64,000 bases of DNA from Cymodocea nodosa (Eukaryota > Streptophyta > Magnoliopsida > Alismatales > Cymodoceaceae). Numbering within the stretch: the first letter of the stretch is position 1; each line of letters begins with the position of its first letter. The position numbers were made by a program, and so were the translations under genes. The DNA is taken from positions 7,008,501 to 7,072,500 of the forward strand of contig CM072347.1 of the NCBI GenBank assembly GCA_036874045.1, written 5' to 3'. This document shows, one piece after another, positions 23,820 through 35,822 of the stretch. The notes under the pieces are model-generated. The model did not search any database. It was not told the origin of the DNA and saw nothing but the letters and a program-made list of their open reading frames with translations.

Positions 23820-24290
23820 TAACTTAAGGTGTTTAGAAAGTTTTAGAGACTTATAAACCTAACTATCTGATGCTCAAGCGCATTTCAGAGAGTTACAGAT
23901 AACCTTCCAAAAGATAATTTAAGTCAATCGTCCAAATCACAACACGTGTACTTAAGCAGTTTTATAATAAAGAGATGTTTCAGATAGTTACAAATCTAAT
24001 TTTCTGATGCCTAGACGCATTTCGGAGAGTTACAGATAACTTACCGAAAATCCACTTAAGTTATGCATTATGGTTTCAACACGTGTACTTCAGGAAATAA
24101 TAAAATAGTCTATTGAACGTTTTAAAACACAACTGTTCGATACTTGTAATATAGCTTGCCGAAACAATAGAAAATTTGGATACCTAAGAATTAAAATACC
24201 TACAAGTCACCGATAGTTTAGAAATGTAATTAATTAAGGTGTATTTCCTGAAATTATGCAGATTCTTTCATGAAAACATATAATAGTTCA
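23820..24290 (-). promoter_or_regulatory. Gypsy-LTR-U3-like segment inside element B
   Basis: Collinear and same-sense with the U3 part of the Gypsy LTR at 13,365-13,720 (minus strand). Shared blocks include 'aaacctaactatctgatgct', 'aacacgtgta', 'ggaaataataaaata' and 'gattctttcat.aaa.catataatag'. It contains two copies of the ~140-bp unit that is present once at 13,390-13,470 and three to four times at 17,205-17,585. It lies between pol and ORF3, about 400 bp upstream of the ORF3 start. Any promoter role is inference. Confidence 0.7.
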
Positions 24291-25172
24291 AAAGTGATGA
24301 ATTATTATACGAGAAATTGCTCCCCCTATATAAATGTAGTGTAAAGAATCTATGGTGTACTTAATATGGGTTGCCAAGCCCTAAGTAGAGTTGGCTTAAA
24401 AAGGTCAAATAGCTTACTTAAAGAGGATGCTAAGCCTTAAGTAGATTTGAGTCCCTTTTTTTTTTTAATTGAAATGAAATACAGAAATAAGTAGTAGAGT
24501 TAACAATTTAAACTTTCTAGCTTTTATCTTATTCAGTTTACAAAAGATAATTCATAGAGATATACCTACAGAAACATAAAAGATTTCAATAATGAGTACA
24601 CAACTTAAGACAAATAAATATCATACCTTATGTGTAAAGAGTAGATAATAACAAAAATAACAAATATTATATGCACAAATTATGTTAGGATTGTTATAAC
24701 ACCTTGAAAGATAAATTAAGCTTGAGTACATTGCCCCCCCTTTTTTTTTATATTCGTATATATATATATTTTATGTATTACCTCCCAAAATATCATCTTT
24801 TTGCGTGATCACAATCCCTTGCTTAAAGGGAAAGATAACCAGTTACTCAATGACAAGTGAGAACAGGTAATTTTTTATTTTTTTTTAAATATAATCTGAA
24901 TTTTTAAAATCTCTGTAGTAGCATATACATAAGTAAAAAAAATATAGTTGGCATTCACATTGAATCAATTTAACTTTTCCTTAAGTAATCTTTTCTAAAT
25001 TTTTCTTAAATAAATTGACTTCAATAAAAATCAGAATTTCATAAATTCTTAACTACTAGAAAACTGTAATTCGAAAATAGATATGTTGTTTTGTTTTGTT
25101 TTTTTTAATAATAAAGACATTTAAATTCTAAAACTACATTATAACAAACCAAAATACAATGAATATGACCAT
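24291..25172 (-). other. Spacer between pol and ORF3 of element B
   Basis: Non-coding and AT-rich, with long pyrimidine runs on the plus strand (near 24,732 and 25,088-25,102), a short TA run, and diverged tandem 'gggttgccaagcc'-type units around 24,368-24,450. It has a close counterpart in element D at 60,130-61,255. Confidence 0.7.
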
Positions 25173-26839
25173 TTAAATATCAGATAACCTATAGATACCA
25201 AGTTCTAATCGTAATTTTGAGAATTTATTTTCATCTAAGGGTTTTGTAAATAGATCTGCTAATTGTTTTGTGGTAGGAACAAAATTTAATACTATTTTTT
25301 CTTTTATAACATTATCCCTTAGAAAATGATGTCGAACTTCTATATATTTTGCTCGTGAATGTAAGACAGGATTTTTAGATAAATTTATTGTAGAACTACT
25401 ATCACAGAAAATCTTAGTTGGTTCATAGTCTAAATTAAAATCTTTTAAGGTTCGTCTGATCCACAGGATTTGAGCACAGCAAAGTGCAGCAGCTATATAT
25501 TCAGCTTCAGTTGTAGATAATGCTACACAATTTTGCTTTTTGCTAAACCATGACACTAAAGAATTACCTAACAATTGACAAGTGCCACTGGTGCTTTTTC
25601 TTTCAGACTTACATCCTGCGAAATCAGCATCACTATAACCTACTAAGTTTAAAGAACTGTGTTTAAAGTAAAACAGTCTGAAATTGATGGTTCCTAATAG
25701 ATATTTAAAAATTCGTTTAAAAGCAAGTAGGTGTGATTCCTTAGGATTTGATTGATATCTAGCACAAGTACACACACTAAACATAATATTTGGTCGGCTA
25801 GCTGTTAAATAGAGTAATGAACCAATCATACTTCTATATTGTTTTACATCTACAGTTTTTCTAGAGTCATCTTTATCATACTTGGTGATGGTACTCATTA
25901 GTGTATTATTTGTTTTAGTGTTGTCTAAACCAAACCTCTTTAATAAATCTTGAGTATATTTTTCTTGTGAAATAAAAGTACCCTGATCTAATTGCTTAAT
26001 TTGTAAGGCTAGGAAAAATGATAGTTCACCCATCATACTCATTTCAAATTGATTAGTCATGTCTTTTGAAAAGGACTCAACTAATTTATTATTTGTTGCT
26101 CCAAATATGATGTCATCTACATAGATTTGAACTACCAATATATCTTTTTTGATCTTCTTGATAAAAAGAGTGTGATCTGCCTTTCCCATAGAATACCCTT
26201 TTCCATAAGAAATTTAGATAATCTGTCATACCAAGACCTAGGAGCTTGTTTAAGGCCATATAGTGCCTTCTTAAGCTTGTAAACATACTTAGGATGTTTT
26301 GAATCTTCAAAACTTCGAGGTTGTTTTACATACACTTCTTCTTTTATATATCCATTTAAAAAAGCAGTCTTAACATCCATTTGATATAATTTGAAATCCA
26401 TATAACAAGCATATACTAACAAAATTCGTATTGATTCTAGTCTAGCAACAAGAGAAAATGTTTCATCATAGTCAATTCCTTCCTCTTGCTTGTAACCTTG
26501 AGCAACTAATCTAGCTTTATTTTTAACTATATGCCCATCTTGATCTACTTTGTTTCTAAATACCCACCTTGTTCCTATTATGGATTGATTTTCAGGTGGT
26601 GGAACTAGATCCCATACCTCATTTCTTATAAATTTATTTAGCTCATCTTGCATAGCTAAATACCAAAATTCATCTTCTAAGGCATCTTCAATTTTCTTAG
26701 GTTCTAGTAAAGAAACAAATGAATAAGCACCACAAATGTTGACTACTAATGACCTAGTCCTAACTCCTTGATTAGGATCGCCTATTATCTGATCAATAGG
26801 ATGAGATGAAGCATAACTCCAATTTCTATGTTGTTCCAT
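25173..26839 (-). pseudogene. Element B reverse transcriptase and RNase H region
   Basis: RT begins in the 26,132-26,839 block ([63 protein letters not shown]) and continues in the 25,173-26,189 block with the catalytic IYVDDIIFGAT, then FLALQIKQLDQGTFISQEKY. RNase H follows with GYSDADFAGCKSERKSTSG, CVALSTTEAEYIAAALCCAQ, FCDSSSTINLSKNPVLHSR and the C-terminal QLADLFTKPLDENKFSKLR. All standard Copia catalytic motifs are visible. Only a few breaks here. Confidence 0.92.
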
Positions 26840-28265
26840 ATTTCTATAGGTATGACATTATTTTCTTCTAAATTTTCATCATTCAAACTTAGATTTCTTA
26901 TTCCATTAGATAATCTATCAATTTCTCTATCAACATCATTTGGTACTATTTCTGGGAGAATTTCTGAATCAAAGTTTTCAACATATCTTAAATTCAAATG
27001 AGAATTTTCATGAAATTTCACATGCAGGGTTTCCTTAATGGTTTTTGTTGATTTATTATAAACTCTATATGCTTTACTTCTAATGGAATAACCAACAAAA
27101 ATCCCTTCATTTGATTTGGCTTTAAATTTGTCTCTTCGTTCCTTAGTGTTTAAAATAAAACACTTACAGCCAAAGGGTTTTAAATAACTTATTTTGGGAA
27201 CCCTATTATACCATATCTCATAAGTAGTTTTATCTAAAATTGATCTTAGATGTACTCTATTTATAACATAGCATGCTGTATGAACTGCTTCTGCCTAGAG
27301 AAAAAGGGGTAACTTATTCTCATTTAACATGATTCTGGACATTTCCTGAAGTGATCTGTTCTTACATTCTACTATCCCATTTTGTGAAGGAGCTCTTGGA
27401 AATGAGTACCTATGATCTATGCCTAATTCTTCACAAAAGGTGTCCATTTGATCATTATCAAATTCTGTACCATGATCACTCCTAAGTTTTTGAATTTTAA
27501 CATTTTGCTCATTCTGAACTTTAGTACAGAATATCTTAAATATTTCAAAAACTTCAGTTTTATTAGCTAGAAAATAGACCCAAGTAAATCTAGAATAGTC
27601 ATCAACTAGTACAAAAACATAATGTTTACCTCCTAGACTAGTTGTTCTAGTAAGTCCAAATAAATCCATATGCACTAGTTCTAATACTCTTTTACTTGTT
27701 ATTTCATTTAAGCTTTTAAAGGATGTTTTATGTAATTTACCTAGTTGACACGCATCACACAAACTTTTTCGAGTGCTTAATACTAGGTAAACCTCTAACT
27801 AGATTCTTTTTAGACAACTTTTGTAATAATTTTAAGTTTGAGTGTCCTAGCCTTCTATGCCATAAAATGACTTCATTCGATTTTGTAATTAAGCAAGCAT
27901 TGTCTTTAATAATATCAGAAGGCAAATTTAGAATACAAACAGATCCTTTCTTATATGTAGTGAATAAAATTTCGTTTGTAGTCATGTCCATAATTTTATA
28001 GGAATCTTTTTCAAAAATTACTTTGTAAATCTTCATTAAAATAGGAACACTCAATAAATTAAAACCTAAGTTTTCAACTAATAAGACATCATTTATAAAA
28101 TATTTCTTAGTTACCTGAACATTGCCAGACCCAATGATATTTGGTTTGCTTTTATTTCCAAAGGTAACTTGTCCGTTCTTGGTCTTTGTTATTTCTGTAA
28201 GTAATCGTATATCTCCAGTCATGTGGCTAGATGCTCCACTGTCCTTTATGCATTTTGATTTGTCT
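26840..28265 (-). pseudogene. Element B protease and integrase region
   Basis: A protease-type motif lies at about 28,215-28,265. The GAG-pre-integrase domain is in 27,755-28,222 (LLVENLGFNLLSVPIL, VILWHRRLGHSNLKLLQKL). The integrase zinc end and core are in 27,295-27,780 (CDACQLGKLHKTSFKS, HMDLFGLTRTTSLGGKHYVF, DDYSRFTWVYFLANKTEVF, KLRSDHGTEFDNDQMD). The integrase-to-RT linker runs down to about 26,840, with KFHENSHLNLRYVENFDSE. Several breaks. Confidence 0.9.
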
Positions 28266-28305
28266 ACCTACAAAACAGTCAAAAAGAGATTTTATCTCTT
28301 GGAAC

Positions 28306-30290
28306 CTATTTTTGAGTGGGTCCAAGAATTTTAGAGAGAGTCATATCAAAATAATCCATATTTTTAGACTTCAACTTATCTATTTTCTGATAATTATTTT
28401 TGTGTTTCTTTCTCTTAGTGTTATAATTACCAGAACATTTATCTCCATGTAAACCAAAGTTGAAATTTTCATTTCTGACATTATTTGATTTCCAATATCC
28501 GATATTCTTTAAATATGAAGAAAATTGATCAAGAATATTAAAATTCTCAAATGTCTTAGCTTGATTCTTCTGAAGATTTCTTTTGAAATTCTTGCATCGT
28601 GTGCTATCATTTATATGCTGCATTTCATCAATTTGCACATATTTTTCTCCCTTTTTGATTACACACAGAGTAGTTTTTCTCTTACTATTCTTAGTACTAG
28701 AAATAAAGACATTATTTTTAGTAGTACAATCATGTAATATATAATTTTCAGAAGATGCATCGTGTAAACCAATACCATGTTTTTCTACTTTTGATATTTT
28801 ACTACTGAGTTCATTTGTTAAAGTTTGACTATTATTCCATTTACTTAATATAGCCTTTTGATCACAGACTTTAATCTTTAACACATCAATTTTTGAATTT
28901 AAATCAGTAATAGTTAGTTTCAGTTTTTCAATTTCATAGATCATTTTTTTCTTATCATCAATTAAATTTTCACAATCAGCATGCAATTTTCTTTCTATAG
29001 TAGTGAACTTTAAAATTTCCTGTGTATGCCTTTGATTTTCTTCTTTAAATTTATTCAACGTAGAGTTCAGAAAATCAATCTTATTTTCAGATTCATCTAG
29101 CATTTTCCTAGTGTCATTTCTTTCTATTTTGACTTTCTTATATTTTCTGGCCAGTCTATTGTATTCAACCAGTAATCCATCAAAACTATCAAAATTAGCA
29201 TTTTGATCAGAGGATACCTCACTAGATTTTGCCATAAAGCATACATTTGCTAGATTTTCTTCTGAATCTGATGTTGATGAGGATTCATTGTCTGATGTTG
29301 AATCCTTTGTTTCTTCACTTTGTGAAGCTAAAGAGTCATCCCATGTCACTTTAAGCGCCCTTCTCTTTCTGAATTTCTTATTCCTGAAATTCCTCTTCGA
29401 ATTCTTCTTATCTTTGTTGAGAGGACAATCAGTTTGAAAGTGACCTGACTTGTTGCACTTGTAGCATATACTTTTGTCTTTCGTGAATGACTTCTTCTCC
29501 ATATCTCCAGATGTCTTTGCTGACCTGAAGTTCCTACGTTTCTTCAATAGATTTCTAAATTTTCTGGTCAACAACAATAAATCATCGTTAGAATCACTAG
29601 TGACTTCTGAGACTTTATCAGCTTCGAAAGTCAGATACTTTCTAGGATTTTTCCCTTTTGGATTTAAATGTTGTACTTCATAGGCTGTTAGATTTCCTAT
29701 GAGATCATCGAGAGTATATGTATTTAAGTCTTTGGACTCTTCAATAGATGTTGTCTTTTGAGCCTAAATTTTAGTTAAAGATCTAAGAATCTTTCTTATC
29801 AAGTCTTTTTCCTCGAATTTCTTGCCTAAAGATTTTAATGAATTTACAATCTTAAGAAATCGGGAAAACATGTTAGAGATACATTCATTTTTGTGCATTT
29901 TAAAAAGCTCATATTTATGTACTAACATATTGATCTTAGATTCCTTGACTTGATTAGTACCTTCGTTGGCAACTTCTAATGCATGTCATATCTCATATGC
30001 AGTTTGATATGCAGAAACTTTATTAAATTGATCATGAGATAAAGCACAAAACAAGATGTCTAAACCTTTAGATTTCAGTATCATTCGCTTCTTTTTATCA
30101 AAAGTCCAAGTATCATATGGAGTCGTAACTAACACTATAAGATTGCTAATTATATGCCATAATTTGAAATCGATTGACTAAAAGAATACTTTCATCCTAT
30201 ATTTCCAATAGCCATAATTGCTACCTTCGAACATAGGAGGATGATTAGTGGTCTGTCCTTCAGTCATAACTAAGATTTCAGAACTATCCA
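28306..30290 (-). pseudogene. Element B gag region
   Basis: The gag start is near 30,290 (minus strand, MDSSEILVMTEGQTT-type, followed by a YWKYRMKVFF-like block). The UBN2-type core lies around 29,700-30,100. The 28,306-29,577 block (423 aa) holds the zinc knuckle CYKCNKSGHFQTDCPLNK (about residues 38-55), an acidic serine-rich stretch and a long coiled coil. The long C-terminal extension ends just before the protease. Broken in a few places. Confidence 0.88.
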
Positions 30291-30381
30291 TTTTAAATAG
30301 ATGATCCGAAGTAAATGACAGGAAAAACCAATTCCTAAATAGAGAAATGAAGGCTTTTCTAATGCTTTAAACAGTTTAATT

Positions 30382-30393
30382 GCTCTAATACTA
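30382..30393 (-). other. Primer binding site of element B
   Basis: The minus strand is close to TGGTATCAGAGC, the initiator tRNA-Met primer site, two bases from the inner end of the 5' LTR. Confidence 0.8.
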
Positions 30394-30395
30394 GT

Positions 30396-31602
30396 TGTAG
30401 GATCGTTTGTATCACAAGAGGGGGGGTGAATTGTGTCTTTAGTAATTAAACTAGCGGATAAAACAAGAGCACAAAACACTCGTAAATGAAATTCTATTCT
30501 TTTATTTCAAGACAGAATTTACAATATCTTTTCAGCTCAATTTCCTTCTTGACGGTGTTGATACAGTAATTTTTTGATATACAATTCAAATAGGAAAACA
30601 AAGCTCTTTTTCAAAACTAATTTTGAATTGTATAAAACCCGATCTTTATGCACACAGCTCTTTTCTTTCTCTTTGCTCAGCTTCTGTATCTCTTCTTCTC
30701 TAGTTGTCGAATTTCCAGACTTCTTGCGTTTGCAATTCATTTTCTAAAATTACTTGGAATTTCGAACTTCTTCTGATGTTGGAGAACTTTTTAGAATATG
30801 AATATTCAAACTTAACTTTTCAGTTAGGGATCCAGATTGAATATTCAGACTTGATTTTTGAGATTGGGATCCCCTATTGTAATGTAGTTCGTACTCTCTA
30901 TTAGTAGTTGAACTCTGTTGTCTTTCACATTCAGCATGTTCATCCACTTGATCCACAATCCATAATCAATAATCCACGTACTAATTTTCTCTTTAATCCA
31001 AATTACTTTCTTTTTAAATTTCCACTTTCTTCACTAACATTTTGAGTTTCCACGATCTCTACTCGTAGATTCACCGAAACTTTATCTTCCTAGAGTCTTG
31101 TAGAATATCTTCTAAGTCTTCGATTTAGTCGAACATTTATCCTTTAACTCCTATCAAAACTCAAACATTTATCCTTTAACTCTTCGAGTTTTTGCACCTA
31201 CAAAACACGTGATTAAACAAGGAAACTTATCTGTTCGTTAGTCTTTTTATAAAACTCGAATAGTTATTTGTCCATGCATACAAAAACTCGAGCAGTTATC
31301 TAACTATTCGATTTTTCATTACCGAGCGCATATGGAAAACACGTGACAACTTAAAACATTAAAAACACATGTGCAGATAACTTAACTATACGAGTTTTTA
31401 ACATAAAATATTCGACAAAAACGAAATGTTAACTATCCGAAAGTTTAACTATTGCAAATCTAGCTCTTCGAAAATCTTTAATTTATCCGACATAAAAATG
31501 AAACTTTCCGATAATCTGTTAACTATTATACTTAGAGAATATTATGTAGACTTATTTAAATACGTTAATAAAGCATATATCATCAAAATTAAATACCTAA
31601 CA
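30396..31602 (-). repeat. 5' LTR of element B
   Basis: 1207 bp. The minus strand begins TGTTAGGTATTTAATTTTG and ends ACGATCCTACA. It serves as the reference copy for the family-B solo LTRs. It contains repeated 'aactattcga' motifs and CACGTG cores. Short ORFs inside it are not genes. Confidence 0.92.
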
Positions 31603-31839
31603 AAAATTACTTGTTACTTATAAAAAAAATACACTTAAGCAAACAAGATAATAACCTCTTCATAACCCTAGTTCAAGACTGTATATGAGGCTTATGTTAT
31701 ATAATTTTTGGTAGAGACTATCAGTATTAGGGCATCTAAGAAACGTGCTTTAAAAATGGCCCTACAACTATAAGATAAATTGATTCTAAGGAGAAAACAA
31801 GCTTTAGCACATAAATTATGTTAGCAACCTAGAATTCAA

Positions 31840-32700
31840 ATAAATGAACCATCTAAATCTTCATGTTATCATGCTTAAATTGAGATGGAAGACAAGGGAA
31901 AAGGTATTGTTGAAAGTGAATTTTTCCTACCAAAGAAAAGAGTTGATTTTGGGCATGTTGTTGGGAGATCTTATTATGATATTCTTGAAATTACAACTGG
32001 AACATTATACCAAACTGCTTTTGGTCCCAACTAACTTATAATGAATCATCTTGATTACACAATAAATTTGGAACTTTATTAGAGGGTTAAACTAATGTAT
32101 ACTAGGAGAAGAAAGAAATCAAAATTTTTGAGCAAAAATTCAGAGAATAAAGAAGTACCTTCTCCTCCTCCTCTTGTAGATAGTCATTCCAAAAATATTT
32201 TGAAAATAAAGTACCTCTTGTCACTCCTCCTAGTACTCCAAAGGAAAAATCATTTTTTTCAGATGTAGAATCTCATCCAATTCCTTCTCCTCATATTGAT
32301 AAAGTGATTAAAGGACTTTATGAAGATTCTATCTCTACGAATGCTCATCTTCCTCCTAAAGATACTCCACATGTAGAGACTAAAGAACATCAAGTTAAGA
32401 ATGTTCAATCCAAGCTTATTGTTGAAATCCCTACAGATAAATATTTTTTCAGATCAACTGCAACTAAGGATTTATTTTACAACAAATATAAGAATATGAA
32501 AATTGCTTACAGTAGACCTATTAACTTAAGGGAATAGAAACCATCCATAGTTTGCTTAATTTTCAAGGAATTTTAGGTTTTATATCTACTACATCTGGAT
32601 TATTAATTTTTGAATACCTAATTCCTCTATTTTATACAAATCTTGAGATTTATCCAAACTATCTTCGATTACATTTGAAAAATCAAATCATTAGAATTAA
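31840..32700 (+). pseudogene. ORF3-domain fragment of a retroelement, plus strand
   Basis: Coding-like on the plus strand and related in pattern to element B ORF3. Blocks include TATKDLFYNKYKNMKIAYSR (32,455-32,514, ORF 32,304-32,537) and, further on, LLNFQGILGF and LIPLFYTNLEIYPNYLRLHL (about 32,555-32,690). The order 'F-R-S...F..KY....-R-x-I', 'L-FQG' and 'FYxNL' matches the plant transposon-protein domain seen at 21,250-21,850. An upstream piece near 31,885 (MEDKGKGIVESEFFLPKKR) fits a variable N-terminus. It is isolated, with no LTR seen, and broken. Confidence 0.5.
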
Positions 32701-35185
32701 ATAGTGTAAACTATTTATGATGCTTAAAAATCACAACTTATAAATTTGTATGTGATAAAAGTTAATACACAATAACAAAATAAGATATACAAAGTCTAAA
32801 TGATACTAAAATTTGAAAAATATTCGTTAAGAAAGTATGTCAAGAAATGCATGTGGTACTATATGGTTTATAATTATTGATCCGCACATTAAATACATCT
32901 AAGATATAATTCTTTTTTTGAAGATAATGGTAGAATTGTTTTTTCATTTGACATCGGTCCATCTTATATTTTAGTTTTTGTTTTTTACATATAGTTGAGA
33001 CCTTTGTGGACAATTTTTTGGCTTGCTAGGTAACTGAAAAATATTAGATGTCTTAGTCTATCATGCACTTGAAAATGTGGACTCCTAAAAATAGACAGTT
33101 GTGCAAAATCATTTCCAAACAAATTCCATAACATCTGATTTTCTATTTCAGGTAAAAATAGATTTTCATGTCAGTGCATCTTTTATAATTCTTCTCTTCA
33201 TGATCATGAAATTTGAATGTTGTTGATCTCATCTTTTACGTTAGAAACGATTAACTTTGTTTATAATTGTAGCTAAAGTATTACATTTCCATCTAAATGG
33301 GTTTCTTTGAGATCTTCGAGACATCAAATCAAGAACAAGTGCCACAGGCCATTCGTTAGTGTGGATGATGAACATTGATGTTTGAAAAACTGAATAAAAA
33401 CTAGATCCAACATGATTTCACTTGCTAGTTTATATAAATGTGGGGTTTAGAGCATAACAAGTTATGGTTTTTATACTTTGATTTATTACCTTTTTCTTAA
33501 ATTCTTCTTTGAATATCAGAAATTTTTGGTCATCCATAAAATCCTGCATGGATCAAAATGATCTGAATTCTTTATTTTGTTGATAAAATTAGCAATTATT
33601 TTGCCAATCATAGCTGCTACAATGAAAGTGCTTTTTTTGCAATGAACATTATCAATACTCTACTTAATAATTGATTGGGAAAAGAGTTTCAAATAATTAT
33701 TCAGTGACTTATATTGAAAGTAATGCCTTTAAGTTCGTCCGACCTGACAGTATTAAAAGAGTGTGGTGTGTTTGTTGTTAGGTCACTCCATCTTATCTTC
33801 CATTTGCTCTAACTTGTTTCCTATATTTTGTGGATCTTCTATTATGACCTTAGTTACTTCTGCTATTAGTGAATACTTGTAGATTTTTCCAATGCAAGCA
33901 ACAAAATGCACTCAAAGGAAAATTTATTTACTGTGAATTTCTCAAATGTTATTGTCGTTATTTCTTGTATACTTTGCAATGGGCATTGCTGTCCAATTGA
34001 TTATTTACATAATATTTATTGTTAATGTTCGAATCTAATATTATTATTTACATGTGTAGAATGTATAAGTTAAAAATGAATATATTATGCAAAAACATGA
34101 AAATTGTAAGTCAAGATCTAAATGAAGAAACAATTTCGATGTCTCAACAATCAAAAAGGCCGATAATATTTGAAACTCCATATTTACTATCATAAGTAAG
34201 AGTTAAAATTGTAAGATCATGCGACGCAAGCCCATCTCTTGCATCACATGAAAGTGAGGAGACCGAAGAAATTCACGTTGGAAAAATGAAGAAGAGAACC
34301 AAAATAACTTCTTATCATTGAATCTTTGAGACTAGAACAGCGAATTTTCTTATATAATTAAATAAATATTATCAACTAATTATAAAAGAAGGGAAAACAT
34401 TATTATAGTATGGGATAATAGCTAAGGGAGGAGATATATTGCTAATTGATATCATATGGTTGACTCGAATAAGGAAAATGCATTACACAAAACAATGATA
34501 TATTATTTCTTTACCATCCTTAATTAGTGGTCATGTGATTTAAATTTTTAATAATATTGTAATTTTTTAGGAGAAATTTTAAATTCCACATATTCTAGTT
34601 GTTCAAACTTATATAATGAAGATAATTGAAAATAACTAAAAGATACAGAAGTATCGTTCAACAATATATGAGTACTTGAGAAAGTGATAGTGTTGGGAAA
34701 ATTAATCGTATTTTAATTTAATTGTAGGTAAAAATTTTAAAAAAATGTTGAAAATCATGTGCAAATATTATCGAAACATTACCTAGGGTAATGAAGCCTA
34801 ATTAGTTTTGCTGATAATTACATAAGTGTTTTACAATTATATATATTTCATGCGTTTTCTGTATCATATTTACTATATATTTAATTTTTCTTGTAGCACA
34901 AAAAAAAAAAAAAAGAGCTCGATAGGAGCAATGCGTACATTATTAGCAAAAATTACACTTTATAAATTGAGTATGGTACCTTTTTTTTTAATTCTATATA
35001 TAGTTTTAGTTTTTTAATACAATAATTTTATTTCGTATTGTGTCATACTTTCATTAAGAAACAAATTCAAGAGATAAAATAGAATTTAAGTCAAGAGAAA
35101 AATGAAGACAAACAATGTGTCTTAAAACGATAGATGAGGACAAGTAATTGGAAAAGAATGCATGGTTGAATATGATGTTCGAGTC
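32701..35185. other. AT-rich non-coding DNA
   Basis: About 2.5 kb with no convincing open reading frame, RNA gene or long repeat. Homopolymer runs occur near 34,900 and 34,980. It could be host intergenic DNA or very old transposon sequence. Confidence 0.5.
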
Positions 35186-35188
35186 TAA

Positions 35189-35819
35189 GGGCGTGTTAGT
35201 GCATGACGGAAAATTCTGACGGAAAGGAAAAAGAAAATTCTGACGGAAAGGAAATGGAAAATTTGTAACGGAAAGGAAAAGAAAAATTCTGAGAGGGGTT
35301 TAGTGCAAGACGAAAAATTCTGATGGAAATTCTGACAAAAGTTTATTACAACTAATATTCGAAAAATACAAATACATCTTAATTGAAATATTACAATACG
35401 AAATAATATCATCTAGTTCTTCCATCCCACATTGTCATCATCATATCTTCTTGCATCTTATCTGTCATTTCTTTTCTTTGTTCTTGAGTCATTCGAACCT
35501 GAACATTGCTTTCTATATGTATCTCTTCCATTGGTTGTATGTCATCAATAATATTTAACTCTTCCAACTCATCTAGCAGGTCTTCAAGTAAATCTTCCTT
35601 ATCAGTCTTACGAATTCCGTCAGGCACGAGAGAGGGAGAAAAATTTTCTGAATAGGGGCGATCGGAAATTTTCTGACGGTAAAGGAAATTTTTGGATTCT
35701 ATACAATGGTAAAATCTGACTTTCCTTTCTGTCAAGTGTAATGCACACTAACAGCATTCTGACGGAATTCAATAATTTTCCTTTCCGTCAGCTGAATTCC
35801 GTCAGACATTAACCCCTCC
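35189..35819. mobile_element. Non-autonomous PIF/Harbinger-type DNA transposon
   Basis: A 631-bp element between two TAA trinucleotides (35,186-35,188 and 35,820-35,822), the TTA/TAA duplication typical of PIF/Harbinger and Tourist elements. The ends are inverted repeats: the left begins GGGCGTGTTAGTGCATGACGG, and the right, reverse-complemented, GGAGGGGTTAATGTCTGACGG (about 15 of 21 identical). Subterminal copies of 'tgacggaaaggaaa' recur in both orientations. Further end-like sequences lie inside (near 35,296 and 35,722-35,745), suggesting a duplicated or nested end. It carries only the tail of a transposase-like ORF, so it cannot be autonomous. Confidence 0.82.
35409..35735 (-). pseudogene. 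Transposase C-terminal-like remnant in the PIF/Harbinger element
   Basis: A 108-aa open frame with an acidic leucine-rich stretch (EDLLEDLLDELEELNIIDDI) and an end TQEQRKEMTDKMQEDMMMTMW. Plant PIF/Harbinger transposases often end in a helix of the form '..R..IA..MW', so this fits a C-terminal remnant. The DDE catalytic part is absent. Assignment rests on its position inside TAA-flanked inverted repeats plus this weak likeness; it could also be a chance frame. Confidence 0.4.
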
Positions 35820-35822
35820 TAA

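Larger units (their letters stand above)
19842..31602 (-). mobile_element. Element B: SIRE-like Copia retrotransposon with ORF3, minus strand
   Basis: An 11.8-kb element, complete in layout on the minus strand: 5' LTR (30,396-31,602), tRNA-Met primer site, gag, protease, integrase, RT, RNase H, long spacer, ORF3, polypurine tract and 3' LTR (19,842-20,477, shortened internally). The flanking 5-mers AATAT and AAAAT differ by one base, so the target duplication is uncertain. It is inserted in the Gypsy gag on its left. An extra ORF and several purine tracts upstream of the 3' LTR fit the SIRE/Maximus lineage. Coding regions are open in long blocks with a moderate number of breaks, so it is younger than element A but still a fossil. 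Confidence 0.88.

Noticed and set aside
19837-31607. Perfect target duplication for element B
   Set aside because: The flanks AATAT and AAAAT differ by one base, and the right flank does not visibly continue the Gypsy gag, so it is kept as uncertain.
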